NCBI GenBank assembly: GCA_964439395.1
Contig: CAYTNV010000003.1
Location: 1-64,000, forward strand
Length of the DNA: 64,000 nucleotides
Source: JAUUSJ01 sp964439395
GTDB taxonomy: Bacteria; Bacillota; Clostridia; Lachnospirales; Lachnospiraceae
Direction: 5' to 3'
Shown: one piece after another, positions 1 to 8,800 of the stretch
How positions within the stretch are numbered: the first letter of the stretch is position 1
How the letters are laid out: each line of letters begins with the position of its first letter
Notes under the pieces: generated by a model
What the model was told of the DNA's origin: nothing
Database searches by the model: none
Seen by the model: only the letters and a program-made list of their open reading frames with translations
Made by a program: the position numbers and the translations under genes

Positions 1-915
1 AATCTTTACAGAAAAAGTCTAAGCCTTAGAAAGACGAAAACGGATAAAGTTGATTCCCGTACCATTGCCACTATGATAATGTCTGATTTGAACTTGAAGT
101 CCTACTCAGACATATCTTACCACAACGAGGAACTAAAGTCACTTACTCGTTACCGTTTCGATAAGGTAAAGGAGCGGGCAAAACTAAAGTCTTCGATTGC
201 TCGCCTTGTAAACATCCTTTTTCCAGAACTGGAAAAGCTTGTTCCTACGCTGCATATCGCTTCGGTTTATGCTCTGCTGTCTGAGTTCCCCAGCGCTTCC
301 CATGTAGCATCTGCACACCTTACACGGCTGACAAATCTGCTTTCTGAAAGTTCAAAAGGTCATTATGGCAAGGACACTGCGAATCTTTTCCGAGAAGCTG
401 CCAGAAACTCCATCGGCTCAGTTATGCCTGCTAAATCGCTGGAACTGAAACATACCATCAAGCTCATTCAGGAATTAACTTCTGAGATTGACGAAATTGA
501 AGCAGCTATCAGGCAGATTATGGATGAAGAAATCAAATCCCCTATCCTTACCATTCCCGGTATCAGTTACTGGATGGGAGCTATGATTATCGCTGAGATT
601 GGCGATTTCAACCGATTCGATTCTGCAGATAAAATACTTGCATATGCAGGAATGTCTCCTTCTACTTATCAATCAGGGCAACTGGATAACTGTTATTCCC
701 ACATGGAAAAACGAGGTTCCAGATATCTCCGATATGCCCTTTACAATGCAACTAAATATGTCTGTCACTGGGATGATTCTTTTGGTGCTTATCTCAAAAA
801 GAAATGTTCTGAAGGAAAGCATTACAACGTTGCGTTATCCCATGCCACTAAGAAGCTGGTAAGAACTATTTTTGCTATGGAAAAATCAGGACAAGCCTAC
901 AAAGCTGCATCATAA
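1..915 (+). CDS. IS110-family transposase (5' end missing)
   Basis: C-terminal two-thirds (about 304 codons) of an IS110-family DEDD recombinase, which moves its element through a circular intermediate. The frame is open to base 1, so the start lies outside the window; an internal ATG at 73 is not the true start because the residues before it (RKTKTDKVDSRTIA) match the end of the RuvC-like DEDD domain. The C-terminal transposase_20 domain is clear: a helix-hairpin-helix-like stretch ILTIPGISYWMGAMIIAEIG, then FDSADKILAYAGMSPSTYQSG with the catalytic-serine region. The family is usually near 400 aa, so roughly 100 residues are missing. It sits at the distal end of the EPS operon and points against it. 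I see no internal stop, so it may be active. Confidence 0.9.
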   Translation, partial: NLYRKSLSLRKTKTDKVDSRTIATMIMSDLNLKSYSDISYHNEELKSLTRYRFDKVKERAKLKSSIARLVNILFPELEKLVPTLHIASVYALLSEFPSASHVASAHLTRLTNLLSESSKGHYGKDTANLFREAARNSIGSVMPAKSLELKHTIKLIQELTSEIDEIEAAIRQIMDEEIKSPILTIPGISYWMGAMIIAEIGDFNRFDSADKILAYAGMSPSTYQSGQLDNCYSHMEKRGSRYLRYALYNATKYVCHWDDSFGAYLKKKCSEGKHYNVALSHATKKLVRTIFAMEKSGQAYKAAS

Positions 916-937
916 CTTATTTTTGTAAATATCTCCT

Positions 938-1046
938 TTGAGAGCACCTGCAAAGATGCTCTTATTGTCATGCAGTTTTCAAGGTTCTAAGAATCGCTTC
1001 TTAATTCTTTTTGTATCTGAAATGCGTTTCCGCAATTCATTCAGAA
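938..1046 (+). ncRNA. Candidate bridge-RNA region of the IS110 element
   Basis: Three successive hairpins follow the transposase stop: GAGAGCA/TGCTCTT (940-946/957-963), TAAGAA/TTCTTA (988-993/998-1003), and TCTGAAATGCG pairing with CGCAATT..TCAGA (1016-1026/1031-1045). IS110-family recombinases use a structured bridge RNA from a non-coding end; in the IS1111 subgroup it lies 3' of the transposase. The hairpins are visible; the assignment as bridge RNA is inference. Confidence 0.3.
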
Positions 1047-1075
1047 ATTTTCATTTTAGACTTGACTTTTAATAG

Positions 1076-1637
1076 TTAGTCTTGCTTTAGCACTGGTTTA
1101 GCTGGAACTCCAGCAACAGAAGTTCCTGGAGTCTCGACACTTTTTGTCAATACCCCCCGCTCCAACTTTCACATTATCAGCCAAAAAAATATTGCCAAGA
1201 ATTATACAGCCATAGCCTAATACCACATGATTACCTATAGTTGCAGCTGTATTCTGCTGTTTATTCACATTTCCAATGCACAGATTTCCAACTATTGTAC
1301 AGTTTTTTCCAACCTTTGCAGTTGGATTAATCACTACATTAGGATGATATATCCGCAGGCCGCATTCTACAGAGTTTTCACTGATTTCTAGTCCGACCTT
1401 TCTTCCTATTCGATTTTTTTCCCTTCTATGAAGCAGAAGAAAGATCTTATAAATAAATGCTCCTTTCTCCTTCCACATGTTATAGTAAAATTCTGAATGT
1501 CTTAAATGCCACTGATATCGCCAAATCCACCACGTATTTGAACCAATCAGAAATTCCTTAAATAAGCCACCACCTGGAAAATATCTCTTTTTTTCACATT
1601 CTATATATTCTCTAAGTTCGCTGCGTGTTGTAATCAT
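1076..1637 (-). pseudogene. Hexapeptide-repeat O-acetyltransferase, frameshifted at a G6 run
   Basis: Serine-acetyltransferase-like (CysE/colanic-acid type) O-acetyltransferase that would decorate the polysaccharide. The left-handed beta-helix repeats are visible from about residue 95 (NPTAKVGKNCTIVGNLCIGN, AATIGNHVVLGYGCIILGN). At the run of six G (plus-strand C at 1153-1158) the frame moves: as written it ends IDKKCRDSRNFCCWSSS, whereas one G fewer restores the canonical family C-terminus VLTKSVETPGTSVAGVPAKP and a stop at 1076-1078. I chose the ATG at 1637 because GGAAGG lies 8 bases upstream; a GTG at 1646 is possible. The start overlaps the end of the polymerase gene, so translation is probably coupled. 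It could be a phase-OFF allele, a decaying gene or a sequencing slip. Confidence 0.8.
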
Positions 1638-2886
1638 ATCGCACACCTTCCATATCTTCTTTCATTTTCTCTTTTTCACATGTAGCTCTACCATAAAACA
1701 CACTGTTTATGACCAGAAACAATGTGAAATATGCCCGACCATTGGTTATATTGTTAAATGCCGATGCCAACAAAAGAAAGATAAATGTAACTTCAAACAA
1801 AAAGCTATGTTCTGGAAACATCTTTATATTTGCCTTACACATCTTATAACAGTGTATATAAATCCATATAGTTCCAAATATTCCAGTTGAGAATAAGAAC
1901 ATAAAATACGAATTATCCCAAAATGACAACACACCTTCTGCATTCGGATTGTAACTTAATGAATTATACGGAAATACAATCTCTAATAAGTTTGTACTAT
2001 CTCCAATTTTCTTCCAATAATTAAACCTATCAAATGTAGAATAGAATACATCTGCAGATGAATGAGTAAGAATATATCCAACTGCAAAAAGTCCTAATCC
2101 TCCTAACATCATGTACCTTATGGTTTTATTTACACGTCTAAAAATATATAAAAATAGCACTGCAGCCATAATAACAATTGCAGTTTTATTTGACGTCTCC
2201 CATAAAATAGCCATCTCACAGATGGCTGCCAATACCTTCCACAGCCAATGACGTTTTTTATTTGCCATTATTAAGATGCAGCAAACTAATCCGTAATAAG
2301 CAAAGGTAACCGGAGCTCCTGTAAGTCCTGGAGCCCTTAGCAAACCAGATGCTTGGGTAATACGCACTTTACTATATGGATCAACATTATAAAATTCATA
2401 TCCAGTATAAAATACTGATGTCCATCTCCAGCCGTTTAGAACTTCTATGGCACCTAAAAATGCACCTATTATCAAATATACAAAGCATATTCTTTCAAAT
2501 ATTTTAAGAAATCTATCCAGACTCTCTCGTTCAAACTTCCAACTCGCTACAGCCATGCTCATGTATATCGGGAGAAATAAATCTCTTATGCAATAAAAAG
2601 AATCATAAGATACCCCTGTATAAACTATACTAACGACCAATATCCCTATAAAATATAATCCCCCAATTGCAAAGAATCTCTTAGTTTTTAATGTCCTTCC
2701 ATAAAACAAACATCCACCAGAGATAATAATAAGTATGATTTCCGGTAAATAGGTTTTAATTATGAAAAGAATTGGTACTGCAATCGTGAATTTAATTACT
2801 ATACCATAAAAAAACACAAGAATAAGATAGGCAATTAAAAGGCTAATGATTTTTTTCTCCCTACTTTTTTTTGATTGTGTTCTCAT
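1612..2886 (-). CDS. Wzy-like O-antigen/EPS polymerase, multi-spanning membrane protein
   Basis: About 424 residues with some ten or more hydrophobic segments and a larger loop near residues 160-180 and 280-320, the layout of Wzy/O-antigen ligase-type polymerases that join lipid-linked repeat units on the outer face of the membrane. Sequence conservation in this family is low, so the call rests on topology, length and position among glycosyltransferases. The ATG at 2886 has GAGG six bases upstream; an upstream TTG two codons earlier is less likely. It overlaps the glycosyltransferase before it and the acetyltransferase after it, so it is part of one polycistronic unit. Base composition is AT-rich, unlike the sugar-nucleotide genes upstream. 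Confidence 0.75.
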   Translation of the reverse strand: MRTQSKKSREKKIISLLIAYLILVFFYGIVIKFTIAVPILFIIKTYLPEIILIIISGGCLFYGRTLKTKRFFAIGGLYFIGILVVSIVYTGVSYDSFYCIRDLFLPIYMSMAVASWKFERESLDRFLKIFERICFVYLIIGAFLGAIEVLNGWRWTSVFYTGYEFYNVDPYSKVRITQASGLLRAPGLTGAPVTFAYYGLVCCILIMANKKRHWLWKVLAAICEMAILWETSNKTAIVIMAAVLFLYIFRRVNKTIRYMMLGGLGLFAVGYILTHSSADVFYSTFDRFNYWKKIGDSTNLLEIVFPYNSLSYNPNAEGVLSFWDNSYFMFLFSTGIFGTIWIYIHCYKMCKANIKMFPEHSFLFEVTFIFLLLASAFNNITNGRAYFTLFLVINSVFYGRATCEKEKMKEDMEGVRYDYNTQRT

Positions 2887-3976
2887 TTTCAACCTCTTTT
2901 ACCCCAGATTGTACATCATATAGCAAAGCATTAATCGCTACTCTTTTTTTCTCTTGCGAAAAAAGTTTCTTAACCCTTGCATGTTGCTCATCAATATATT
3001 TATTTAGAGTTGGCACATCGTACTTAAGGATTTCCAACGTCTTATCTTTGGCCGACTTTACATCATCTGGCTTAAACAACAACTCCTGATTTCCTATTAA
3101 TTCTGGTATCCCCCCTGTATCACTTCCAAAAACTAACACTTTGGCCGCCATCGCTTCTATAGCAACTGTAGGAAGCGGATCTTCTCTGCTTGGGATAATC
3201 AATGCTGTAATACCAGTATAGAAATCCCCCATTTGATCATTTGGAATATTATGGTACAACACCACATTGCTCATACTCTGCAACTTTTGCAACACATAAC
3301 TCATGTCCTGTCCAATAATGTTATAAGCTATATGCCATTTCACATTGTTGCCAAGATGCTCAATTACCTGAATTAATATATCCGAACCTTTTCTTTTGTT
3401 AAGCATACCAACATAACCTATTACTGTTTCTGTCTCTGTCTTTTTTTCTCTTCGAAAAATCCTTTCTGAAACCCCATTATAAATAACTTGTGCTTCATCA
3501 AATCCCCACGACTTTTTACACGCCTCCGATACAGTAATAAGCCGATCTAACATTTTCACAGAGGAAACAACTTCATATCTCTTAGCCGGTGTGCCAATGG
3601 ATTTTTTCATATCATGAATATGCCCAACGCACGGTATGATTTTTTTTGAAACAACTCGTTTTAATAATGCGATTTCAAGTGTATTGTTGATATACAGAAT
3701 TTCTGGTGCAATCTCACTTAAAATAGTCTTCATAGGTTCTACCACTTTTTGCTGCGTAACAAATGGAAAAAATCTAAGTTCATTCTTTGAATATTTAATA
3801 TTTAAGCAACGTACTTTTTCATTGCCGATATGTTTCTGGAATTCCTCTTTTCCATTTCCATTGTAAACAGCTATAATGTAAGGATCTATCACATCATTGC
3901 TCTCTAAATATCTCATTAAAACATTTTCTGCACCTGAATAATCTAATCCAAGAATTACAAAGCATACTTTAATCAT
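2861..3976 (-). CDS. Glycosyltransferase family 4
   Basis: 371-residue GT-B fold glycosyltransferase. The N-terminal domain begins MIKVCFVILGLDYSGAENVL, with the GAE motif of acceptor-binding GT4 enzymes. The C-terminal donor domain shows VIGYVGMLNKRKGSDILI near residue 180 and the conserved SREDPLPTVAIEAMAAK followed by SDTGGIPELI, where the Glu residues contact the nucleotide sugar. The GG of TGGIPE is encoded by six consecutive G (plus-strand C at 3110-3115), a slippage-prone run that is in frame here. Start ATG has GAGGG upstream. It probably adds one sugar to the EPS repeat unit at the cytoplasmic membrane; the sugar cannot be told from sequence. Confidence 0.9.
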   Translation of the reverse strand: MIKVCFVILGLDYSGAENVLMRYLESNDVIDPYIIAVYNGNGKEEFQKHIGNEKVRCLNIKYSKNELRFFPFVTQQKVVEPMKTILSEIAPEILYINNTLEIALLKRVVSKKIIPCVGHIHDMKKSIGTPAKRYEVVSSVKMLDRLITVSEACKKSWGFDEAQVIYNGVSERIFRREKKTETETVIGYVGMLNKRKGSDILIQVIEHLGNNVKWHIAYNIIGQDMSYVLQKLQSMSNVVLYHNIPNDQMGDFYTGITALIIPSREDPLPTVAIEAMAAKVLVFGSDTGGIPELIGNQELLFKPDDVKSAKDKTLEILKYDVPTLNKYIDEQHARVKKLFSQEKKRVAINALLYDVQSGVKEVENENTIKKK

Positions 3977-3985
3977 AATTACCCT

Positions 3986-5014
3986 CTATCCAATCAGCAT
4001 AGCTATCATCTCTGCAGATTTTGTCCATGAATATTTCCTCAGAACTTTTTTCTGAGCCACTATGGATTCTACTAGCCCCTCTAATTTTACACAGTATACA
4101 TTCGGATCAACATATACAACGCTGTCCCCAAATATCTCATGCATCACTTCTGTATCAGATACAACTATGTGTTTTGCGCCAGCGCTGATAGCCTCCAGCG
4201 GAGGAATGCCAAACCCCTCATAAAATGTAGGAAACAAAAATGCCTTGCAGTCTCGCATCAGCGTCTTTGCCTCTTCATCGGATACATACCCTAACAATTT
4301 CATGTTTGCAGGACAGTCAAATCCCAAGCCATCAGCAAAGACCTTTTCATTAATCGAACCTGAAACTGCAAATGTCATATTGGGATTTTGTTTGGCCGCC
4401 TCTGCTATCCATTTAAAGTTCTTATTCGGTTCCAGGCTGCACATGGAAAAGAAGTATTGTTCTTTTTCCAATCCATATTTTGGCAGCGTATTCTCATCAT
4501 AAGGTATCCGCTCATAGTGCTGCCATGCATTTGGAATCACATGAATTTTCTCAGACTTCACATGATAATATTTAATAATCTCTCGCTTTGAAAACTCAGA
4601 AACCGTAATAATAGTCTTTGCTCTCTTCGCAGCATTTGTAAGAAGCAGGTTATACCAAAGCAGAAACTTCTTACTGAAATACTGCGGTGTTGCTTTAACC
4701 TTTACATCGTGAATGCATACGATTCCTGGAGCCAGTAACGGAGCAACATTACAGAGATTAAGCGAAACTGCTCCTTGTTTCTTGACATACATCGGGAATG
4801 AAATATGCTCCCATAGCCGATTATGTAACTTTCCCACTCTGACAATTTCTATATTCTTATAGTTCGGAATTTCTTCAACCTCCGGTGGAACCGCCATCTC
4901 AAGTTTTCCCGGTTCTATCATATTGTCTAGCTCAGCCAATATTTCCCTGGCATATCTCTCAACACCAGTAATTCTATGAAGTAGAAACCTTCCGTTTACG
5001 ATTACTTTTGCCAT
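3986..5014 (-). CDS. Glycosyltransferase family 4
   Basis: 342-residue GT4-type enzyme. The N-terminal MAKVIVNGRFLLHRITGVERYAREI (first half quoted) carries the TGVERY motif of mannosyl/rhamnosyl-type GT4 proteins. The donor-binding half has YFFSMCSLEPNKNFKWIAEA and FLFPTFYEGFGIPPLEAISA, where EGFGIPPLEA is the E-x7-E region. A GDP-mannose donor is plausible because manA and manC are in the same operon, but that is inference. Start ATG is preceded by AAGGAAAG. The start overlaps the 3' end of the broken acyltransferase upstream, which suggests the reading frames were once coupled. It acts in the cytoplasm on lipid-linked repeat units. Confidence 0.9.
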   Translation of the reverse strand: MAKVIVNGRFLLHRITGVERYAREILAELDNMIEPGKLEMAVPPEVEEIPNYKNIEIVRVGKLHNRLWEHISFPMYVKKQGAVSLNLCNVAPLLAPGIVCIHDVKVKATPQYFSKKFLLWYNLLLTNAAKRAKTIITVSEFSKREIIKYYHVKSEKIHVIPNAWQHYERIPYDENTLPKYGLEKEQYFFSMCSLEPNKNFKWIAEAAKQNPNMTFAVSGSINEKVFADGLGFDCPANMKLLGYVSDEEAKTLMRDCKAFLFPTFYEGFGIPPLEAISAGAKHIVVSDTEVMHEIFGDSVVYVDPNVYCVKLEGLVESIVAQKKVLRKYSWTKSAEMIAMLIG

Positions 5015-5263
5015 ATCAATCTTTCCTTGGATTTATTTTTATTTGGAAGTATGCGGCAGTCCCTTCCAATCTTCTCATTATAATGAACCGTGCAGCCAAT
5101 CCCTCTGTGCCAAAACTTTGTCCCTTTACCGATATCCGCTTTTGCTGATACAGCATTCGCACAGAGTAAGTAATTTACAAATTCAAAAAACCTTGCAAGA
5201 GGAGTCAGTACCCCCCCCGCGAATTTTATATATGGAATGCGCAATTCTCCAAAAAACAGTCAT
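5002..5263 (-). pseudogene. CysE-like acyltransferase remnant, frameshifted at a G8 run and truncated
   Basis: The ATG at 5263 has a good GGAG site and begins MTVFWRIAHSIYKIRG, the usual start of a serine-acetyltransferase-like sugar O-acyltransferase. After a run of eight G (plus-strand C at 5211-5218) the matching continuation lies in another frame: VLTPLARFFEFVNYLLCANA, then the hexapeptide start KADIGKGTKFWHRGIGCTVHYNEKIG. Seven G (or four) would join the two. The protein then ends about 20 residues later, before the rest of the beta-helix, so the 3' end is also lost. This is the longest G run I saw in the window. Confidence 0.75.
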
Positions 5264-5284
5264 CTTTTTTTCTCCAGGCTTCTT

Positions 5285-6415
5285 TTATAATCCGCAGAAT
5301 GCTCTTCTCACATTTTCACTAAACTGTGTAGACAGAAAATTTCCCTCTACTCTCTTTTTCCCAGCGGCTCCATACGTCTCTCTCAGTTCTGCATTTTCAG
5401 CCAATGTTTTCATAGCCTCCGCATATTTTCTGGCATTACGGTTTTCAACCTCTATACCATCCTCGCCATCTATGCAAACGTAATTAACTCCCGAACCAGG
5501 AATTGTGAATGTAACCGCCGGTTTTCCATAATACATTCCTTCTGCCAGTGCCAATCCAAATGCTTCATTTTTTGTGATAGACGGGAAACAAAAGATATCA
5601 GATGCCATAATCAGGGCCTTCAGTTCCGTATCATCAATTCGCCCGGTAAACACAATCTTGTTATCACCGGCAGCCTCTTTATGTAATGCTTCTGTCAACT
5701 CGCCCTTTCCGGTTATGTATATCTTAAAGCGGTCATCCAAAATTTTGCTTGCCTGAACCAGATAGGTAAATCCTTTGTATTCTGTATGTCGACCCACAGC
5801 AACGCAAATTGTTTTCCCAGAATTTTCAGCTTTTATTTTTGCTGCACGCTTTTCTATTTCTGGTGTTAATTTCATCCTTTCTACGTTAATGCAGTTCGGA
5901 ATGATCTCACATTTTTCCCTTACTGAATTCAGCCATTCGCTGCCCTCTACGTAATTAGGCGAGGTAGCTATAACCATGTCCGCCCGATCCAAAAGTCTTC
6001 TGTTTTGCCCTTTGAAAAATATTCTCAAAAATTTCTGTCGAATAATATCCAAATGCCAATAAACCACAAGCTTTATATTCTTATAGTTTCTTAACTCCTT
6101 TAGCAATATTGCCGCTACAAACGGATTGGGGTAATGAAACACAATGATATCTGGCTTAAATTCATTTAATACTTTGTTAAGTACCCCCCTATACGACAGA
6201 GAAATTGACTGTGAAGAAATTTTTGCAACACATCCGCACTTTATAACCTCAATTCCATCAACCGTAATACGCTCATCATTCCCTTTTTCGTCATTAAAAG
6301 CGATAACTTTTTGCATGTAATCGGTCTTTAAGGCACATACGCAATCTCTCGCAATTTGCTCCGTACCGCCTGAAAATGGATAATAGTATTTTGAAATATG
6401 CAAAATTTTCTTCAT
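5285..6415 (-). CDS. Glycosyltransferase family 4
   Basis: About 376 residues, GT4 family. The start ATG at 6415 gives MKKILHISKYYYPFSGGTEQ, the classic N-terminus with the SGGTEQ acceptor-loop motif. A GTG at 6457, overlapping the manA stop, would add 14 residues and is less like the family. The donor domain shows CVAVGRHTEYKGFTYLVQAS near residue 200 and FCFPSITKNEAFGLALAEGM, the E-x7-E motif. The codons for RGV near residue 90 contain six G in a row (plus-strand C at 6184-6189) but the frame is intact. It follows manA directly and probably builds the EPS repeat unit. Confidence 0.9.
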   Translation of the reverse strand: MKKILHISKYYYPFSGGTEQIARDCVCALKTDYMQKVIAFNDEKGNDERITVDGIEVIKCGCVAKISSQSISLSYRGVLNKVLNEFKPDIIVFHYPNPFVAAILLKELRNYKNIKLVVYWHLDIIRQKFLRIFFKGQNRRLLDRADMVIATSPNYVEGSEWLNSVREKCEIIPNCINVERMKLTPEIEKRAAKIKAENSGKTICVAVGRHTEYKGFTYLVQASKILDDRFKIYITGKGELTEALHKEAAGDNKIVFTGRIDDTELKALIMASDIFCFPSITKNEAFGLALAEGMYYGKPAVTFTIPGSGVNYVCIDGEDGIEVENRNARKYAEAMKTLAENAELRETYGAAGKKRVEGNFLSTQFSENVRRAFCGL

Positions 6416-6450
6416 ATGAACTACCTTCACTCTTTTTTCTTCTTTGCTTA

Positions 6451-7416
6451 TCAGCACCTAATCTTCAAAACCATAGCATCCCCAACAACTAAACATCTTC
6501 CCAGACCAGCCGGCAAAAACATTGTTTCACCTTTACAAAACCTTATAGGCTTCTGATCCGCATCCATCGTTTCCACTTGCCCATATCCATCCAGACACAT
6601 CAATATCTGAAACGATTCTTCCTTAACAGAAAATGAAAATCCTTTTGTTACCTGAATGCGCTCGGTTTCAAAATACTTGCACTGGCACAATAATTCTCTC
6701 GAGCAGCCGGGGTAATGCTTTACCAGTCTGCTTTTCTGTTTCACTTCCGGCGCAATTTTCATATTCATGACCTGAACAGCCTTATCAAAATGCAACTCCC
6801 GCTTTTTACCGTTCTTGTCCATACGGTTATAGTCATAAACACGGTAGGTCACATTGGAACTTTCCTGAATCTCAGCAATCATTATCCCAGCACCAATTCC
6901 ATGTACTGTACCTGCCGGGACATAAAACACATCGCCCTTATGGACCTCCACCTTTTGCAAATGCTTATCCAAGGTTCCCGTATCAACTGCCTCTTGCAAT
7001 ATCTTTGACGTGACCTTATGCTGAAAACCATAAATCAGGCAGGCCCCTTCGTTGGCGTCAATGACATACCACATTTCGGTTTTGCCGTTTTGGTGCTCAT
7101 GCTTCCAAGCATACTCATCATTAGGATGTACTTGGACGGATAAATCCTTCTTGGCATCGATAAACTTTACCAAAACCAGGAGCTCGCCGTTTTTCACCTT
7201 TGTACCCAGATACTCTGGGTGACTCTTTAATACATCCGCAAGCGTCCGCCCTTTGAACTCTCCGTTCATAATGTAGCTTGGCCCGTCGGGATGCACCGAA
7301 CACTCCCACGTTTCTGCAAGCGGTGTAAGATCTATTTTCTTTCCATATTCCTCTCTCAGGCGTGTACCACCCCAGAGATAATCTTTTCCAGCGGGGATCA
7401 GCTTGAGAATCTCCAT
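6451..7416 (-). CDS. manA: Mannose-6-phosphate isomerase, class I
   Basis: 321-residue zinc-dependent phosphomannose isomerase, interconverting fructose-6-phosphate and mannose-6-phosphate. The cupin metal site is visible: LSVQVHPND (Gln and His), KTEMWYV (Glu) and AGTVHGIGAG (His). Length suits the short bacterial ManA form. It lies 11 bp after manC, so mannose-6-phosphate is made here, converted to mannose-1-phosphate by a phosphomannomutase and turned into GDP-mannose by ManC. That points to mannose, or a sugar derived from GDP-mannose, in the polymer. Codons are richer in G and C than in the neighbouring glycosyltransferases. Confidence 0.93.
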   Translation of the reverse strand: MEILKLIPAGKDYLWGGTRLREEYGKKIDLTPLAETWECSVHPDGPSYIMNGEFKGRTLADVLKSHPEYLGTKVKNGELLVLVKFIDAKKDLSVQVHPNDEYAWKHEHQNGKTEMWYVIDANEGACLIYGFQHKVTSKILQEAVDTGTLDKHLQKVEVHKGDVFYVPAGTVHGIGAGIMIAEIQESSNVTYRVYDYNRMDKNGKKRELHFDKAVQVMNMKIAPEVKQKSRLVKHYPGCSRELLCQCKYFETERIQVTKGFSFSVKEESFQILMCLDGYGQVETMDADQKPIRFCKGETMFLPAGLGRCLVVGDAMVLKIRC

Positions 7417-7426
7417 AGTTTTCTAA

Positions 7427-8740
7427 TTACTCCAACTCAAATTTAATCTTGTCGCCCACACTGATTTCTTCTCCAAGCTGAACTTCAATTATGTCCAGTG
7501 CGGTAATGGCCTCAACCGTATGCTTGCAGCCTGCTGCGATTGTAATTACATCACCAGTACGAAGAATTTGCTCCATACCGTCAACTACGGCTCTGCCCTT
7601 GCCGGAAACAACTGTCCAAACTTCTTCACGGTAGTTGTGCATGTGATAGGTCATATGCTCTCCGGTTCTCATAGAGAGCTTGACCGTCATAGAACCGGGC
7701 TGCACATCGATAACTGTGTAGCTTCCCCATGACTTCTCCGCATACATAGCCTCTGTCTCGATTTTCTCAACATACGGTTTCATGTAACCGCTGCGTTCCT
7801 TGTCGGAGATCAGGATACCGTCGCCGCTGGCCGCAACGATTATGTCCCTGCATCCCATACAGAGGATAGGAATGTTAAGTTCATTCACCACGTTGGTGTT
7901 CTCACAGGTTTCATCAAGGATTGCCTTGCCCTTTGTCTGATCTGCCATGACCTCAGCCATCATGTTCCAAGTGCCTACGTCCTTCCAGTCTCCGCTATAA
8001 CGCAGCACTTGGATACTTGGCTCCTTTTCCACAACCGCATAGTCAAAACTGATTTTTGTCAGTGTATCGTATTTATTGAACAAATCACGGTAATCTTCAA
8101 AATCAATCATTTTGTGGGCTTTATTTAACAAATAACCCAGCTTGAATGCAAAAATACCGGCGTTCCACAGTGCATTCTGCGCTAAGTATTTTTTTGCAGT
8201 CTCGGTATCTGGTTTCTCTTTAAACTCAGAAACCTTGCTGACGTTCTCTCCATTCTCTGGGATGATATAGCCATATTTTTCACTTGGATAAATCGGTTCG
8301 ATCCCTATCAAAGTAAGATTTGCGCCACCCTTCTCCGCCAGTTCCTGCAAAGTATTGACTGCTTCGTAATAGGTATTGTCCACATATGGATCAACCGGGC
8401 AGACAACAACAACTTCATCCTCGCTGACTCCCAACTCGTCATGCAGATATGCAGCCGCCAGAACGATCGCCGGGAATGTATCTCGTCTGCAAGGCTCTAC
8501 ACAAATTGCAGCTTTCTCTCCCAACTGATTCTTAATGGCGCTGGCCTGCGATTTACTGGTTGCGATCGTTACCTTTGCCTCCGGGTCAACTGTGGTAATC
8601 TGGCGGTATACACGCTGCACCATAGACTCATAGTTTCCAGATTCATCTTTAAACAGCTTAATAAACTGCTTACTACGTACATCATTGGACAAGGGCCAAA
8701 GACGCTTTCCGCTGCCGCCGGAAAGTAAAATAATATTCAT
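7427..8740 (-). CDS. manC: Mannose-1-phosphate guanylyltransferase with C-terminal cupin domain
   Basis: 437 residues. The N-terminal nucleotidyltransferase domain starts MNIILLSGGSGKRLWPLSND, the GGxGxRLWP signature binding GTP, and includes FKEKPD and WNAGIFAFKLG. A linker is followed by a C-terminal cupin domain (from about residue 330: PGSMTVKLSMRTGEHMTYHM, VVSGKGRAVVDG), as in ManC-type enzymes. It makes GDP-mannose from mannose-1-phosphate and GTP. The cupin may retain isomerase activity, as in bifunctional ManC, although a separate manA follows. Start ATG has AAAGGAATT upstream. Its GC-rich codon use differs from the flanking AT-rich genes. Confidence 0.93.
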   Translation of the reverse strand: MNIILLSGGSGKRLWPLSNDVRSKQFIKLFKDESGNYESMVQRVYRQITTVDPEAKVTIATSKSQASAIKNQLGEKAAICVEPCRRDTFPAIVLAAAYLHDELGVSEDEVVVVCPVDPYVDNTYYEAVNTLQELAEKGGANLTLIGIEPIYPSEKYGYIIPENGENVSKVSEFKEKPDTETAKKYLAQNALWNAGIFAFKLGYLLNKAHKMIDFEDYRDLFNKYDTLTKISFDYAVVEKEPSIQVLRYSGDWKDVGTWNMMAEVMADQTKGKAILDETCENTNVVNELNIPILCMGCRDIIVAASGDGILISDKERSGYMKPYVEKIETEAMYAEKSWGSYTVIDVQPGSMTVKLSMRTGEHMTYHMHNYREEVWTVVSGKGRAVVDGMEQILRTGDVITIAAGCKHTVEAITALDIIEVQLGEEISVGDKIKFELE

Positions 8741-8800
8741 ATATCCAATTCCTTTCTTTTGTCCAGCCGAAAGCTACCCTTCGTCATTCTGAACATATCT

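Larger units (their letters stand above)
1..1070 (+). mobile_element. IS110-family insertion sequence, right part
   Basis: Transposase gene plus about 150 bp of non-coding 3' DNA. The right boundary is not marked by long terminal repeats, as is normal for IS110 elements. I place it near 1050-1070 because the EPS acetyltransferase reading frame (ending at 1076 when its frameshift is corrected) begins right after. The left end is outside the window. Confidence 0.6.
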
